Assembly (NCBI GenBank): GCA_001179505.1
Contig: CDMY01000385.1
Coordinates: forward strand, 320,735 to 384,734
DNA length: 64,000 nucleotides
From: Vitrella brassicaformis
Lineage: Eukaryota; Sar; Vitrellaceae
Reading direction: 5' to 3'
In this document: piece by piece, positions 49,921 to 62,447 of the stretch
Layout: each line of letters starts with the position of its first letter
Position numbering within the stretch: position 1 is the stretch's first letter
Made by a program: the position numbers and the translations under genes
The notes under the pieces: generated by a model
The model's database searches: none
Told to the model about the DNA's origin: nothing
What the model saw: only the letters and a program-made list of their open reading frames with translations

Positions 49921-52152
49921 ATGGAGCTCTGTCAGCCCGAGAGCCGTCCGAAAGAGATGGCGGCGGATCTGCACGGGGCAGGTGCTGCCGTCACATTGGT
50001 GCAGGGGCTGGAGAGGCTCCACGTCCTGGACTTCGAGTTCAGCCTCTCAAGGATGCAAGTCATGCCCATGTACGCCAGACATTCAAACAAACTTTGCAGG
50101 ATGGATGGGTGGTCAACGCAGTCAGCTACACAACACCCTCTGCAAAGACAGACAGTCGCTCTCTCCCTGACTCTGTCTGCTGTGGTGTGTTGTGGTGCAG
50201 CCTGACTGAGCTGCTGTCGGCCAAGCGTCCCCGGACGCCCCGACCCACAGGCACGTCCACACAGCACAGCACACGCAAAACTAAGGCGAGGCAAAGCACA
50301 CATGTACAGAAGCAATGCTTCTTGTGCGCCTTTCCAGGGTCTGTGTGCGGCGTCGGCCTCAGCAGCAGCATGGTGGCGACGGGAGAGGCCAAGATGAGGG
50401 CCGTGCAGGGGCTCAAGAATGAGCTGGAGGCCTTCAGGGAGGAAATGAACAAACTACACAAGGCCATCGAAGACGATCTCGACAGACTGTAAGACAAAAC
50501 CCCTCTCACTCAAACACAGACAAAGGGTGGATGGATGGACGAATGGATGCCTTCACGGTGTTTTTCTGGATGTGTCAGGAGTGTTCACCTGCCCATCAAG
50601 TCTCTGTGCCGCCTGCGGCAGAGCGACATCCTGGGCTATCTGACGTGCGGCGGCACACGTCACCCTCCCACACAGGCCATCACTCTCCTCCATCCATCAC
50701 CCACCCTCCCCCACACAGACCCGCCCAAAGAGCACAGCCACACGTCCAAGTCCCGCTACGCCATCTGCTCGCCAGCCATTGGCGACGACTCAGACCTCCT
50801 CAAGCGTGCACAGGACGCGGCCAACAAGGCCATGCTCCGCCGACTCGAGGAGTTCATCCGCGATGAACGACGAGACACCGTCCGTCTCATTACCCCACCC
50901 GCCCTGCAGCGGTACAGCCAGCAGCTGGCGGTGCTGGCTGGCCGTGTGCAGAGGGTGCGTGAGCTCAAGGTGGCCTTGCGGCAGTGTCTGGCCAAGGGGG
51001 TGGTGATGGAGCTCCACCTGGACGAGGAGGGCCGGCCGACCAAGAAAGCCAAACAAGGTGGGGGTGGTGTCGGTGGTGGGGATGAGGGGTATCATGGGGA
51101 TGACGAGAGCGGCGATATGGAGATGGACGACGGGGAGCTGGTCGAGGACGAGTGCCGTGACGAGAGGGAGATCAGAGGCTCGTTCGGTTCGCCGCCCCCG
51201 TGCCCCCCTCCCACACTCATCGACGAGCCGCCCGAGACTGCACACAAGGAGGCATCGGCCAGCAGCACCAAGACGAAGCTGCCCGAGCCCCCGAGCTTCT
51301 GCCGTCGGACCGTCAGCTGCCGTGAGGCCCTCATCAACTCAGGCGAGAACCTGCGCCAGATCCACCTCATTCTCGACCTTGACGCGACCCTGGTACGCGT
51401 ATATCAAAAGGATTGTCCAATCCCCTCTCTCTATCGTTATGCGTGTGTGTGTGTGTGTGTGTATGTGATTTCCTGCCTCTTGTCAGGTGCACGCCGACGC
51501 CGTTCAGGCCATCGCAGTAGAGAAGCGCCGTCCCGTGCCGGACGCCTACCAGGTGCGTCTTCCCCGAAGGGTTTGGTTGAATGGGCACAAACCCTGGGGG
51601 GTTACAACTGTCTTCGTTGTATCAGGCTGACGACCCGCCCCCGCCCCTGTTCCAGCCGGCATCGCGGCTCAAGCGCCTGTCACCCAGCAAGAGAGTGGCC
51701 GGCAAGGACGACGACGGTGCTGCCGTGGCTGCATCGGGGGGCAAGGCGAAGACGCCCCGCGATGTGCTCGAGGAGGCCGAGGCGAGGCTCATCTCCAAGA
51801 AGGTGGAATTCTTCGCAAAAGGCGCGTACGTCGACCGACTGGTGAGAGAGGGAGAGGGAGAGGGAGATGGAGGGATCATGTGTTGGATGAATATTATTGC
51901 GTTCTCTTTGCCTCAGGTGGAGTATCAGCTGTTTGTGCGTCCTGGCGTGGTGGAGTTGCTGCAGGAGGTGAAGCGTACACAGAGCAAGCAAGGCAATCGT
52001 GTGTGTACTTACGTGTGTTGTGTCTGCGCGTGTGTGTCTGCGCGTGTGTGCAGGCGTTCCAGTGCCGTCCTGGCGACCGCGGGTTCTTCAAGGTCCACAT
52101 CTGCACACTCGGCAAGGAGGCCTACGCAAAGGTACGTGGGGACCACCACACA

Positions 52153-52186
<34 letters not shown>

Positions 52187-53731
52187 ACTGGAACATCCCT
52201 CTCTCCCTGCCTCCCTCCCTCTTTCAACACATGTCTGTGTCCCTCGATGTCTTTCCGTCAGGCCATTCAGAAGACACTCGAGGACATGATGAGTGAGACA
52301 GCGCCCAATACACACTTGCCTGCCTGCACTAGTGGAAGGACACATGGGTGTGGTGTGGTGCAGGAGACGCCGGTGTGCGCGACTTTGTGTTTGGCGAGTT
52401 GGTGGCGTACGAGCACTTCGAGCGGCACCACAAGATTCAGAATCTGCGGTCCACCTACTCCAGACCGTCCCCCGTCTACAAGAAGCTGTAAGTAAGGCAC
52501 ACTCTGACTGACACCGACACACGCCACGCCAGACAGCGAGACACATACACACGCGCACTCACCCCACCCTGCACGTGTCTATGGATGTGTGTGTTGTGTG
52601 CAGTGCGGTGTTGGCTGAGAAGCTCAAAATGAAGCTCTATGACCTCCAATGCAACGCAATCATCCTCGACGACTCGCCGGGCGTGTGGATTGAGGATTTC
52701 GCGGTAGGTAAAACTGACTGACGAGCCAAAACATCCCACCCTGCCGCACATTCTTGGTTGTGTGTCATTCAGCATGTGGTGCCGTCGGTGCGTTGGTGTC
52801 GCTGGCCGAGTGATTTCATGAGCCGGCATCTGGCCTGGGCCATCGAGGCGGACCCACCGCACACACAATACGTCACCGACAGACAGCTATACACGTGAGC
52901 GACCCAGCGATACACACACATCTATCTATCCATCCATCCAAGCCACCCATCCATCCGCCCTCTGTGGCTGCTTTGTCCCTCAGGTTTACTGAGTTGCTCA
53001 AGGAGGCTCGGACACATCTGTTAGCCTCCCTCTGTCCACACCTGCATGGCCTCATCACTGGATGGTTTAATTAGGTTCGCGCCCGGCGGCAGCTGCGCCA
53101 TCACAGCCCTCAACCGCTCCATCAGCACACACATCAACCTCACCATGACCGCACCCGAAGTCCCCGAAGGTCAGTCAATCAATCAATCAGTCAGTCAGTC
53201 CCTCCCTCTCCGTCCATCCACCCTCGTCCCCTTCTCTTTGTATGTGTTCACATGCAGGTATGCGGGCGGTCCGTTTTGCCTTTCCCGAAGGATTCGAGTC
53301 GACGAGGGATCGCAAGGCCCTCAAAGAGTGGTCAGTCATGGCATGCCTCCTTCAGCGCGCACCCCAACGCAGCAGCCATGTGTGTCTGTGGCGCATACAA
53401 TGTCTGGCTGCAGGGTGCAGAGCCTCATCGAGCGCTATGGCGGAGGAGTCGTCGCGGTCGAGAAGCATGGTATTATGCCTGACCCCCCCACCGCCCCACC
53501 AGCTGACACGTGTATTTATGTGTGTCTCTTGTTTCTCTCTGTCGTGCAGCTGACATTGTCCTGCACGGTGACTACACTGGCCATGGGCGGCTCCGTTGGA
53601 CCTCTACTCGCTCCGAAACTGCCCACGGCCGGCCGACGGTGTCGGCCCGCGACATCCACCTGGCGCTCACCAGCTTCACGACCCTGCCCGCCGTCCAGGC
53701 TGTCATCGACGGGGTGCAGAGGCGTGACTGA
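49921..53731 (+). CDS. FCP1-like RNA polymerase II CTD phosphatase with BRCT
   Basis: About 18 exons from the first in-frame ATG: 49921-50069, 50201-50250, 50338-50488, 50579-50658, 50719-51392, 51487-51552, 51626-51841, 51917-51967, 52054-52131, 52262-52292, 52364-52487, 52604-52703, 52773-52894, 52984-53019, 53075-53169, 53258-53330, 53414-53469, 53550-53731; 777 aa. FCP1 removes phosphate from the Pol II C-terminal domain. Catalytic DxDxT: LILDLDATL (about 360-368), split from VHADAV by an intron as expected. Next VEYQLFVRPGVVELLQE, then FFKVHICTLGKEAYA, then the second acid pair NAIILDDSPGVWIEDF, then SRHLAWAIEADPP. A BRCT-like module ends the protein (RYGGGVVAVEKHADIVLHGD, VSARDIHLALTSF). 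The N-terminal 360 residues (coiled coil, acidic block) are longer than usual. The 50251-50337 intron is optional because it keeps the frame. Confidence 0.83.
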
Positions 53732-54630
53732 GTAAATGTAATGTGTTGTGTGTTTGTACGTTGGACGTCATGCATGTATAGGGGAGAGGACTTTCCCACC
53801 GACTGACCGACTGTGCGTGTGCGTATGGATCGAGTTGGATTGAACTGCAATGGATTGATCTGATATATCAGTCAGTCTGTCGTTCGTTCGCCTACCTACC
53901 GCACGGCACGGCACGCAGCCATGACACAAACATCCAAAGCATCCATCCATCCATCCATTCACACATGCAGAGCAGACAAGGGGCCACAGCCAGCCATCAA
54001 ACAACAACAAATGCAGCCAGTCCCACGCCACTCATCGATCACATGAATGGCTGCATCCATGGATGGCCACACAGGCAGCCAGGCAGGCAGGCAGGAAGGC
54101 AGTGTCGTGCACGTCGCCAGCTACAATTGATATCCGACGGACGGGGGGAGGGGGGGCCCTTGGTAGCGCTCTGTCCTCGTGCGTCTGTTTTCCCGCCCAA
54201 TTATCTGTAGGTCTGTCTGTCTGTCTGTCTACCTCTCTCTTAAACTGATTCCAGCCACGGCAAACAGACACACGGCATGCAGGCAACACGAAACGCGCAG
54301 ACAGACAGGCATCTGTGGGCATCATGTCATGCATACACACACACATCACATCGGTGGATGGATTCGCTATCTCTCTCTCTCCCTGCCACTCTCGCACTCC
54401 CTCCCTCCCTCCCGGTATCGTATCTTGCCGCCCGCCATGCCGCCCGCACACAGCCTCTAATCCCTTTATCCATTCAGCCATGCAGCCATCCACCATAAGC
54501 TGCACCAACAGGGAGCACACACACACACGAAGATTGTATGGGGCACATTCTTCGTTTTGTTGTATGTGTGCGTCAGCTTCGTACCGTGTGTATGTGTGAA
54601 GGCCATCCCATGCACTACCGTATCCTCCTC
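53732..54630. other. Convergent spacer with simple repeats
   Basis: Contains CATC, GGCA and CTGT repeats (for example 54208-54228). No exon supported. Confidence 0.45.
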
Positions 54631-57125
54631 TCAGCAGCACATGCACTGCTTGCACAGCGGACCACAGAAATGTAAGCAATGGCATGGTGTGGTGCGTCTC
54701 TCTCTGTCTCCCTCCGTGTGTGTGCTGCATGGCTTACCTTCTTGCCGCGTCTCTGGCGGGCAGGGGGCTCGTGCATCCCACGCCGCCCGGCCTCGCCGAA
54801 CTCTGTGGTCACACACACGTACATCCAGGCACACAGACAAAGATGGCTGTCTGTTTGTCTCTGTGATGTTTTGTGTGTGGGTGGGTGGGTGGGTACGTTG
54901 TGTGGTGTTGAGTGTGAGCCCCTGTGCGGGTGGGTACGGCGACTCCTTCTGAGGGAGGTAGCCCTCGGCGCCGAACTGCAGCTGGTTGGCCTGCTCGGCC
55001 GACATCTGCTGCACCTTCATCGTGATGTAGCCCTTCGACACGCGCTTGCTAGTCGGCTGAAACAACCCTCTGGCAAAGGAGGCAGAGAGGAGAGGAGGGG
55101 AGCGCGTGTGTTGTGTTGTCTTGTGTTCCGTGGCGTGTGGGGCCGGTGGTTGGGAGTGCGTGTGTGGCGCACAGCCTGCCCTGCCTACCCCTCAGAGTAG
55201 AGGGGGTAGGTGCGTTCGACGCCCAGCTGGGGGTCCTGCCACTTGAGGTCCACCGAGGTCGAGCCTATCGTGTCGCCACGGAAGAAATCCTAAGGCCAGA
55301 CACACACGCGGAGAGAGAGATGGGAGGAGTGACGCCGTGGGTGGGTGGATGGATGTGTGTGTGTGTGTGTGGTGCAGGTACCTGTTCGATGACTTTGATG
55401 AAGAGTTGGTTCTCCCCGCTGTAGGGCATGATGATCTTCTCTGATGGATGGACCAACGGACGGACGGACGAACGCAAACGTGACATTCAATGCGTGTGTC
55501 GTGTATGTGTGTGTGGGCGTGTGTGTGGGATACGGTATCTGAAGTCGCAGTCGTCGAGTCTGGGGTCGCGGGTGCTCTTGACCGCCTGGGCCGGACCCAC
55601 CTTGTACTGCTCACTGACAGACACCACAAGACACACACACGACAGAGAGAGATGGATGGATGGATGGCTGGATGGATGGAGGGCGACGCGAGTAACCCTT
55701 GTTTCTCTCTGTCTGTCTGTTGTGTGTGCATGTGATGTGGTTCTTTCTGTGCCTGGCGATTTGGTTGTCGTTGAATCCGGCCACGATGAGGTATTCGCTG
55801 CGGCCGAACTCAATCCCGAAACGCGGCACCTCCGTCAAACGACCTACCGTCAACACCACCTACACATAACACAATACGACACAAGACAACCCAACACAAG
55901 ACAAGACACGCAGTCGTATGCACACTGTGGTGAGTGAGTGTATGTCTCTCTCTCTCTCTCTCGTCCCTCTCCCTCTTGCTGTGTCGGCTTGGCTGCTTTG
56001 CTAGCTGTACTTACCACCTGTCCGTAGACCGAGGCGGATCCTGCAGAGCCGTAGCTATACAACTGCTGCACACCGTAGCCTGATCACACACACATCACAC
56101 ACGACACGACACGACACGACACGCGTACACACGAGGCCCCCACCATCACCTCATCCCTCCCACCCCACCCCGTCCCATCTGATCCATCTGATCTCATCTC
56201 TCTCACCTACCTTCAGCGGGTGGGTATGGGCTGGTGTAGGTCCCATACAGCCCCTGGCTGGTCCCCGGTGCCGCGTAGGTTATCCCCGCCCCTCCCCCAT
56301 ACCCCCCCGCAGGTGTGTAGAATGACGTGGTGGCGGGCGCCGCCACGTGGAAACTCTGGGTGGCCGGTGCCGCCGGGTACACCGACGGCCCCACGGCAAA
56401 CGACATGCTCTGCGGCAAGTTGACACCCTGCGGCGCGGCAGACGTGTAGTACGTCTGCCCGCCCACACCGCCCACACCCACACCCGGGGCGGCCGTGTAG
56501 GTCTGCCCGATGGCGAATGAGGCCGCGTGTGGGAGTGCCGTGTAGGTGAGGTTCTGTGTACCCAGGGGCTGGGCCGCCTGGTACCCAACCGCCTGGGGGA
56601 CCGACGGGTATGTGTACGATGCGGGTGCCTGCGCCGTGGGGTTGGCGTAGGTGTAGTAGGGGGCCGTCGCGGGGCTCGTGAGGTTGAGGCCGGCGTACGG
56701 ATCCGCCGAGGCGCCAACCGGCGTGCCAACCGTGCCACCAATCACACTCCCCTGCATGGACACAGAGAGCATTCAGAAAAGGCGGAATATGTTCTGTTTC
56801 TGCAATTTTGGTGGTGCGTTGCGTTGCTCACCGAGAAGGGGGGGTTCTGCGAATACGAGTAGTTCTGCGAGTACGAGTACGGAACCTGAGAATACGGGTC
56901 AGAAGGCTGCAAAACAGGACCACAGAGCCCAGATGCACCATCATGGACGACCCACCGCCCATCCTCTGCTCTCACCGATGCGTATGAGACGACTGTGCCG
57001 GCAGGGTAGCCCGAGGGCGCCGCGAGGGTCTGAGCTCCGTACACGGCCTGCCCCCCCGTCACCACCTGGGGCGCCACAGTCGCCGGGGCGGCCGCGGCAG
57101 CCGCGGCTCCACCAGATGCATCCAT
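54631..57125 (-). CDS. Tyr/Ala/Pro-rich protein with C-terminal C2-like domain
   Basis: Eleven exons: 56976-57125, 56832-56906, 56211-56751, 56015-56079, 55753-55859, 55534-55613, 55382-55440, 55189-55289, 54897-55069, 54738-54802, 54631-54648; 477 aa. The first half is low-complexity, Tyr-spaced (QVPYSYSQNYSYSQNP; TYTAAPGVGVGG), like a prion-like or structural domain. The second half looks like a C2 beta-sandwich: VVLTVGRLTEVPRFGIEFGR, SEYLIVAGFNDNQ, IIMPYSGENQLFIKVIEQ, DFFRGDTIGSTSVDL, then SKGYITMKVQQMSAEQANQL. The strict Ca-binding Asp set is not complete by eye, so Ca-independent membrane or protein binding is possible. Exon 5 has no GT donor; a GC donor (CCAG|GCACAG) restores phase. The last exon is tiny (QCMCC) and least certain; a Cys-rich end might be acylated. 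Confidence 0.68.
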
Positions 57126-57253
57126 CACAGCTACACTCACAACCTGAGAGGGCAAAAGGGATGAAATACGGTCGCCTTGGTGTGGATCTGGCCCCTGATG
57201 GTGTGTTCTGCTGACCTATGGCGTCAAAACGCTTTCTCTTCAGCTTCAACTCC

Positions 57254-57261
57254 TGCGAGCT
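57254..57261 (+). promoter_or_regulatory. Shared octamer TGCGAGCT in divergent spacer
   Basis: In the 165-bp spacer, 129 bp from the C2-like gene start and 30 bp before the ATG of the plus-strand gene. Confidence 0.5.
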
Positions 57262-57290
57262 CGAGCGAAGCTGGCCAGAGTTGGGCTGGC

Positions 57291-59791
57291 ATGAAGCCTT
57301 TGATGGCGAAAGCCTCAGGAGCTGTCGCCAGCTCCCAGAAGGAGCAGCCGCAGCAGCAGCCGCCCGCCATCTCCACGCACGGATCGCATCCCACCACGTT
57401 TCCACCCTTTTTCAGCACCACGATGGCCGCCAGCGCCCAGCCCAACGGTCCCAACCCCCACGGACCTACCAGCATCACGGCCGCGCTCCGCATGCCCATG
57501 GGCGTGCCCATCCCTCCCAACACCGGACAGGTGGCTCGGTACGGCTCCGGCGCCCCGTATCCGGTCTACGCACCCATCGGCGGCCCCTACCCGCCGCCCT
57601 ACATGGCCATGGCAGGGGTGGCAGCCGCCCCGCACCGGCCACCAGCACCCCACACGGGATCTCTGAGTTTGTCGGCTGTGCAAGGCGCTGGGCAGGGCCA
57701 GGGGACGGCCAAGGGGGGCGCATCTGCGGTGGTGACGGGTAGTACGACGGGCGCTGGCCATGGTGCAGGTGCTGCATTGGGTAAGGGGTTTGTGGCGCCG
57801 GCTGCTAGCGGTGTGGCGAGGGAGGGCAAGAAGGGCGGCTCTGTAGGTGCGGGTGTTGGGTCCGCTGCAGCAGCTGCAGCTGTGGAGGTTGGTGTGAAGG
57901 CGGGCCCTTCGTCGTCGATGGGTGTTGGTGCTGATGCTGGTGTGGGTGTGAAGGGCGGTAGTCTTAAGGATGACCAGCGTCTGGGTGCGGTGCAGCAGAT
58001 GCAGCACCAGATCGGGCGGCTGCAGAGCATGTTGAAGGAGCAGGAGAACTATAGCCGACACGTAAGCTGAGGAGAGAGAGGAGGGATGGGATCCGTGAGG
58101 GAGGGAGGATGGGACAACCCATCACATCATGATATGTTTGTGGCGTGTGTGGGTGTTGTCTGTGTTGTGTGTGTGTGTGTTCAGTTGCAGGGCCAGATAG
58201 CGCAGATGCAGCAGACCCAGCTGGAGTCCAACCAGAGGGAGATGCAACTCAAGTATAGAGCTGACGCAACACCCCCACTCATCCCACACCGCCACTTTTC
58301 CCGTTTTGATTTCCCCCTCTCTCTCTCAGGGCTGCGTTGGCGGAGCAGAAGCGCAAGACCCAACAACTGCAGGCAAGGAAGGCACAACCAACACGCCACT
58401 CCACATCAACACAACACACCGCTTCACCTCCTCCCCATTCATCCATCCATCCACTTACTTGTTGGATGTGATGTGTTGTGTTGCGCCTCCTGCCTGGGCA
58501 GGAGTCGTATGCGGAGATCCAGTGCCACATGCAGGCGGCGCAGCACCACATGGAGATCGTCCCCAACCCGCCCCACGGCATGGGTGGCGGCCCCCCACCC
58601 CCTGACATCCGCGAGACCCGGGACCGTGAGACCGCCGAGCAGCAGCAGCAGGTGCCCCGTGTGCGGCGATCCAGTGGGGTGGGGAGCGGCGTGGGTGTGG
58701 TGCACCATCGTCGCCAGAGCAAGGGGCTGTTCCAGAACTCCACACTGGCGACGGACGCTAGACTGAGGTGAGGCGACTGACTGACTGATGTGCAAGAGGT
58801 GCTGGTCAGTCAATGGTCATGACACGTTGCATTCAATGCATGTGTGGCTGCACTGCAGGACTCGTGAGCGTCAGGGTTTGATAGCTGAGGGGACACCCAA
58901 ACACCCTTACATAGCCGAGGCGGTGAGAGAGACAAGGGCAGCCAGGCAGGACAGGACAGGAGGGATGGCCAGGCGACCGACCCACAACATCTGCATGTTC
59001 CTGCGGTTGTGTGTGTGCCATTAGGACGACGAGATCGACCAGAAGTTGGCCAGCTTGTACAACGGATTCGGTCACACAGACAAACCACAACACACAAGAA
59101 ATACAACACACACACATGGACGGGGCGGGCGCAGAGACATACAGAGACATGTGTGTTCTGTGTGTGTATTTCTCACTCACATGCCAATGCACTGCAATGC
59201 CATGCAGCTGCTGAGGTGCCGTTCTACCGCATCAACAAGGGCCTCTACATCTACGGCACCATGGAGGTCACGCTCGACGTCAAAAACAACAAACTCTTCG
59301 GTCGGTCGCTAGACACGCACACACATCATGACATGATGCCCAGCCAGCCCATGCCCTCCCCCCTCCCTCCCTCCTCCTCAACAAAGAGAGAGCGTCACAC
59401 GACGGCGCGCGCGCGCGCGCGCGTGTGTGTGTGTGCAGTCAAGAAGGAAGACTGGAACCACGGCAAGTTCGCTGACTTGGAGCGTTTCCTGTCGGTGTTC
59501 GAGCCCCAGGAGAGGACCAAAATGCCACTCGCTGACATGCCGCGACACACACCTGGTAGGCACAGGCAGAGGCAGGGGCGGGCAGGCAGGAAAAACCTAT
59601 GCATGAGTGACAGAACAGACAGACCCCACACACATCAAGATGAGGGAGGACACACTTGGAATGCATGTGTGTTACGTGTGTGTGGACAATCAGGCATGCG
59701 GGGCGGCTACCATCCCCGTGAGGATGACGACGACGAGGGCGAGGGCGTCGAGCAGGTCATCAACGCCTTCAGCCCCACCGGGCAGCAGTAG
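57291..59791 (+). CDS. Unknown Gly/Ala-rich coiled-coil protein with conserved C-terminal module
   Basis: Nine exons: 57291-58061, 58185-58252, 58330-58372, 58502-58767, 58859-58922, 59025-59070, 59208-59300, 59439-59555, 59694-59791; 521 aa. The first 220 residues are Gly/Ala/Pro-rich with a poly-Ala block. A coiled coil follows (LGAVQQMQHQIGRLQSMLKE and QMQQTQLESNQREMQLK). The end is the best-folded part: VPFYRINKGLYIYGTMEVTL, then DVKNNKLF, then VKKEDWNHGKFADLERFLSV, and an acidic tail. The G-x-Y-x-Y-G ... FADLERFL shape vaguely recalls the GAS2/GAR microtubule-binding fold, but I would not assign it. Exon 3 ends at CAG|GCAAGG, a GC donor. ATG at 57291 chosen as the first reasonable Met after the promoter octamer; the frame is open upstream. 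Confidence 0.65.
59405..59435. repeat. (GC)n-(GT)n alternating tract at an intron 3' end
   Basis: (GC)9 followed by (GT)n leading straight into the CAG acceptor at 59436-59438. Strict purine-pyrimidine alternation over about 30 bp. Confidence 0.75.
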
Positions 59792-61143
59792 ACAGACAGA
59801 CAGACACCTAGATGGATGGATGGCATACCACACCACACCCAGGTTGAGAGAGAAAGAGAGACAGAGACACGAGGCGTAGCTACGAAGGATATCTGACTGA
59901 CTACTTGCGGGGTGGCTGGGCGGCTGGCTGGCTGGCTGAGTGGGGGTAGCTTTGGCACAGCGCGCACGGCACGGTGGAAGATCGATGGGGATGCATTGCG
60001 TGACGTGTTTTAACCATTGCGTGAGAGCGGCTGGCTGCGGTTGGGTGGCTGGGTGGGCGCGTGACTCGCTAGGTGTCCATGTGTGCGCACATGCATGTGA
60101 GTGGCGGTTTTCGTGTCTGTGTGGCGCATGTGAGTGTGCGTGGCTGACGAACGAACGGATGACTTAAAGATGGTCCTCACCTCACACACACCACACCACA
60201 CCAAGTGTCACTCACATATATGCAGCCCCACACAACACAAGAAAGCGATGCACGGCCATGGGCCCTCACATCAAGGGTAGGGTGGCGTGCCACATGTCGT
60301 GTCCGTCCATGTGTCAACACGTACGAACCCTTTCAGACCCACAATGGATGGATGGATGGATGGAACCGAACCACATGCGATGCGCACACACGGCTGGAGC
60401 ACTCACTCGAGAATAGACCCGTAGACCTGTGTGTCGCGGTCAGAACGGTCGTGTCAGTGGTAGGTGCGAAGGTCACATACAGACAGACAGAAGCGTTAGC
60501 TATGGCATAGTTAGTGTACACTCATTCACTCACTCACAGCACTCGGTCAACCCACTGACCGATAGGATAGGTGGACGGGATGGATGCACAACGAAAAAGA
60601 CGACAGACGTCTATCTACCTCAGATGTCGAACAAGAGAGAACATCTGAGCTCTGACCTGGTCCTGTGCCGACCTCCCTCCCCTCCTGGCTAGTTGTCCTG
60701 TGTGTGACTCAGCCGCACGCTGGCCTGACTGTAAGCGCGCTCAAGGCCTACAGCCAGAGTGTGTGTACGAGACGAAACAACAGCCAGCCACCCCACCGAT
60801 GGATGGAAGGCAGCAGAACACGCAGGCTTGTTCACTCACTCACTCGCTCACTCACACGTCGTACTTAAACCGCCAGGTGGGGTGGGCTGGGCTCTCCCCC
60901 CCTCCTCTCTCCGCCCGCGCCTCTCTCCGCCCGCGCCTCTCTCTTACACACCACACGACGAAAAACACAGGGATCTCTCACCACCCATCCCATCCCATGC
61001 ACACAACGAACGTACTGCCATCAGCACAACGAAGGCTTGACCTCCACGCACTTCCTTCCGCTCCTTCCTCTCCTCTCGTCTCCTCTCTCAATCTACCTAC
61101 CATGCATCTTTTGCACACGCCACTCCGGCCCGACACCCTCTGT
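59792..61143. other. Convergent spacer with simple repeats
   Basis: GATG, GGCT, GACA and CTCA repeats; no exon supported on either strand. Confidence 0.5.
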
Positions 61144-62414
61144 CTACTCATCCAGGACGTCAAGCACGTCAGTCAGGGTGCCCTGCCCTCTGCGGGTGTC
61201 TTTGTTCGGTGCCTCCTTCTTGGGCGCCTCCTTGGTCTCCGTAGGGGCCTTGGCGCTCTCATCCTTCTTCTTCTTGTCAGACAGCTTGGCGGCCTCCTCT
61301 GTCTTGGTCTCCTCCTCTGTCACGACGGGAGCAGCCGCGACGGCCTCAGGCTTCTTCTCCTCTTCTGGCAGCTCTTCCTCCTCCTCCATCTCTTCCATCT
61401 CCTCCATCTCCTCTTCTTCTTCTTCGACAGCGATGGGAATGCTGCGTGCCTCTGGCTCGGGCTCGGCGGGGGTCTTGTTGAGGGTGATGCGCAGGATGCC
61501 GTCGCGGAACGAGGCCGAGATGCCCTCCATATCCACATTGCTGCAGGCAAGAAGGCAAGGCAAGGCGAGACAAGATGGATTAGATTAGGGGGTCTGGGTG
61601 TGTCGAGTCGTGTTGGATGCGCTCATGCTCAGCTCACTCAGGGAGTCTCCAGGATCGTGAGAATTTGCCGTATGACCGCTCCTGAGTCATGAAGCTCACG
61701 CCTGTGCGGGTCTCGGCCTTGGTCTTGTGGCCCTCGACCTTGAGCACGCCCTCCTTGACCGTCACCTTGGCATCCTCCTTGGCCACACCTGCAGGCAGGT
61801 CGAACCAACCGTCATAAGCTGTGACTGACATGATGCCCGTCGGTCTGTTGTGAGTCAGTGAGTGGGCCGGGTGACTCGATTCGATTCAAGTCACCTGGCA
61901 GCTCTGCGTCAATGATGTACTCGTCATCTGTCTGCAGGACGTCCACACGAGGCGAGAAGTCAGCCATCGACGTGCGGTACGGCTCGAAACCAGTCGACAC
62001 TGCACACCACCCCACCACACACAGACCGACACACGCACTGTAGACTACGTGTCGTTTTGTCTTGTTGTCTCACTGGATGTGCTGACCTCTGAAGATGTTG
62101 TCGAGCTGCTTGCGCATCCTCGACATGTCCCTCTCCACCGATGGGTCAATGAACACATCACAAGGACCTCGTGATCTTGAGGAGGAGCCCCGTCGTGCTC
62201 CCCGGTGATGCCTCGACGAGTGGCGGCTTCGGTCCCGGTAGCAGTCGAGCGATGTCACGGCCACCGCATCGATGTCGGCATCTGCTGCCCCAGTCAGCGC
62301 CCTCTGCAGGTGCCTGTGCCCACTGCTGAGGAATCGTGCTTGTACAGGGCTGACAGTGAATGCATCGACCTGCGTCGACGCAAGCAGCAAGAGAATGCAA
62401 TTGATAGCGAGCAT
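61144..62414 (-). CDS. Small heat-shock protein (Hsp20/alpha-crystallin), probably plastid-targeted
   Basis: Four exons: 62087-62414, 61895-61999, 61638-61824, 61144-61540; 338 aa. The ATP-independent chaperone domain runs from FSPRVDVLQTDDEYIIDAEL through YDGWFDLPAGVAKEDAKVTV and KEGVLKVEGHK, to RSYGKFSRSWRLPE and ASFRDGILRITLNK, i.e. the complete alpha-crystallin strand order. A C-terminal I-x-I motif (RSIPIAV) follows. N-terminus: MLAINCILLLLASTQVDA is a signal peptide, directly followed by Phe and a basic, acid-poor stretch (FTVSPVQARFLSSGHRHLQR), the layout of bipartite presequences of secondary plastids. After the I-x-I motif comes a 95-residue highly charged tail (poly-Glu, then Lys/Glu/Ala), unusual for the family. 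An upstream in-frame ATG at 62459 exists, but 62414 gives the better signal peptide. Confidence 0.88.
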
Positions 62415-62439
62415 TTCAGAGACGGAGATCTGCGCGATT

Positions 62440-62447
62440 AGCTCGCA
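62440..62447 (-). promoter_or_regulatory. Shared octamer AGCTCGCA in divergent spacer
   Basis: 26 bp upstream of the small HSP ATG; if the 62459 start were used it would be coding, which argues for the 62414 start. Confidence 0.5.
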
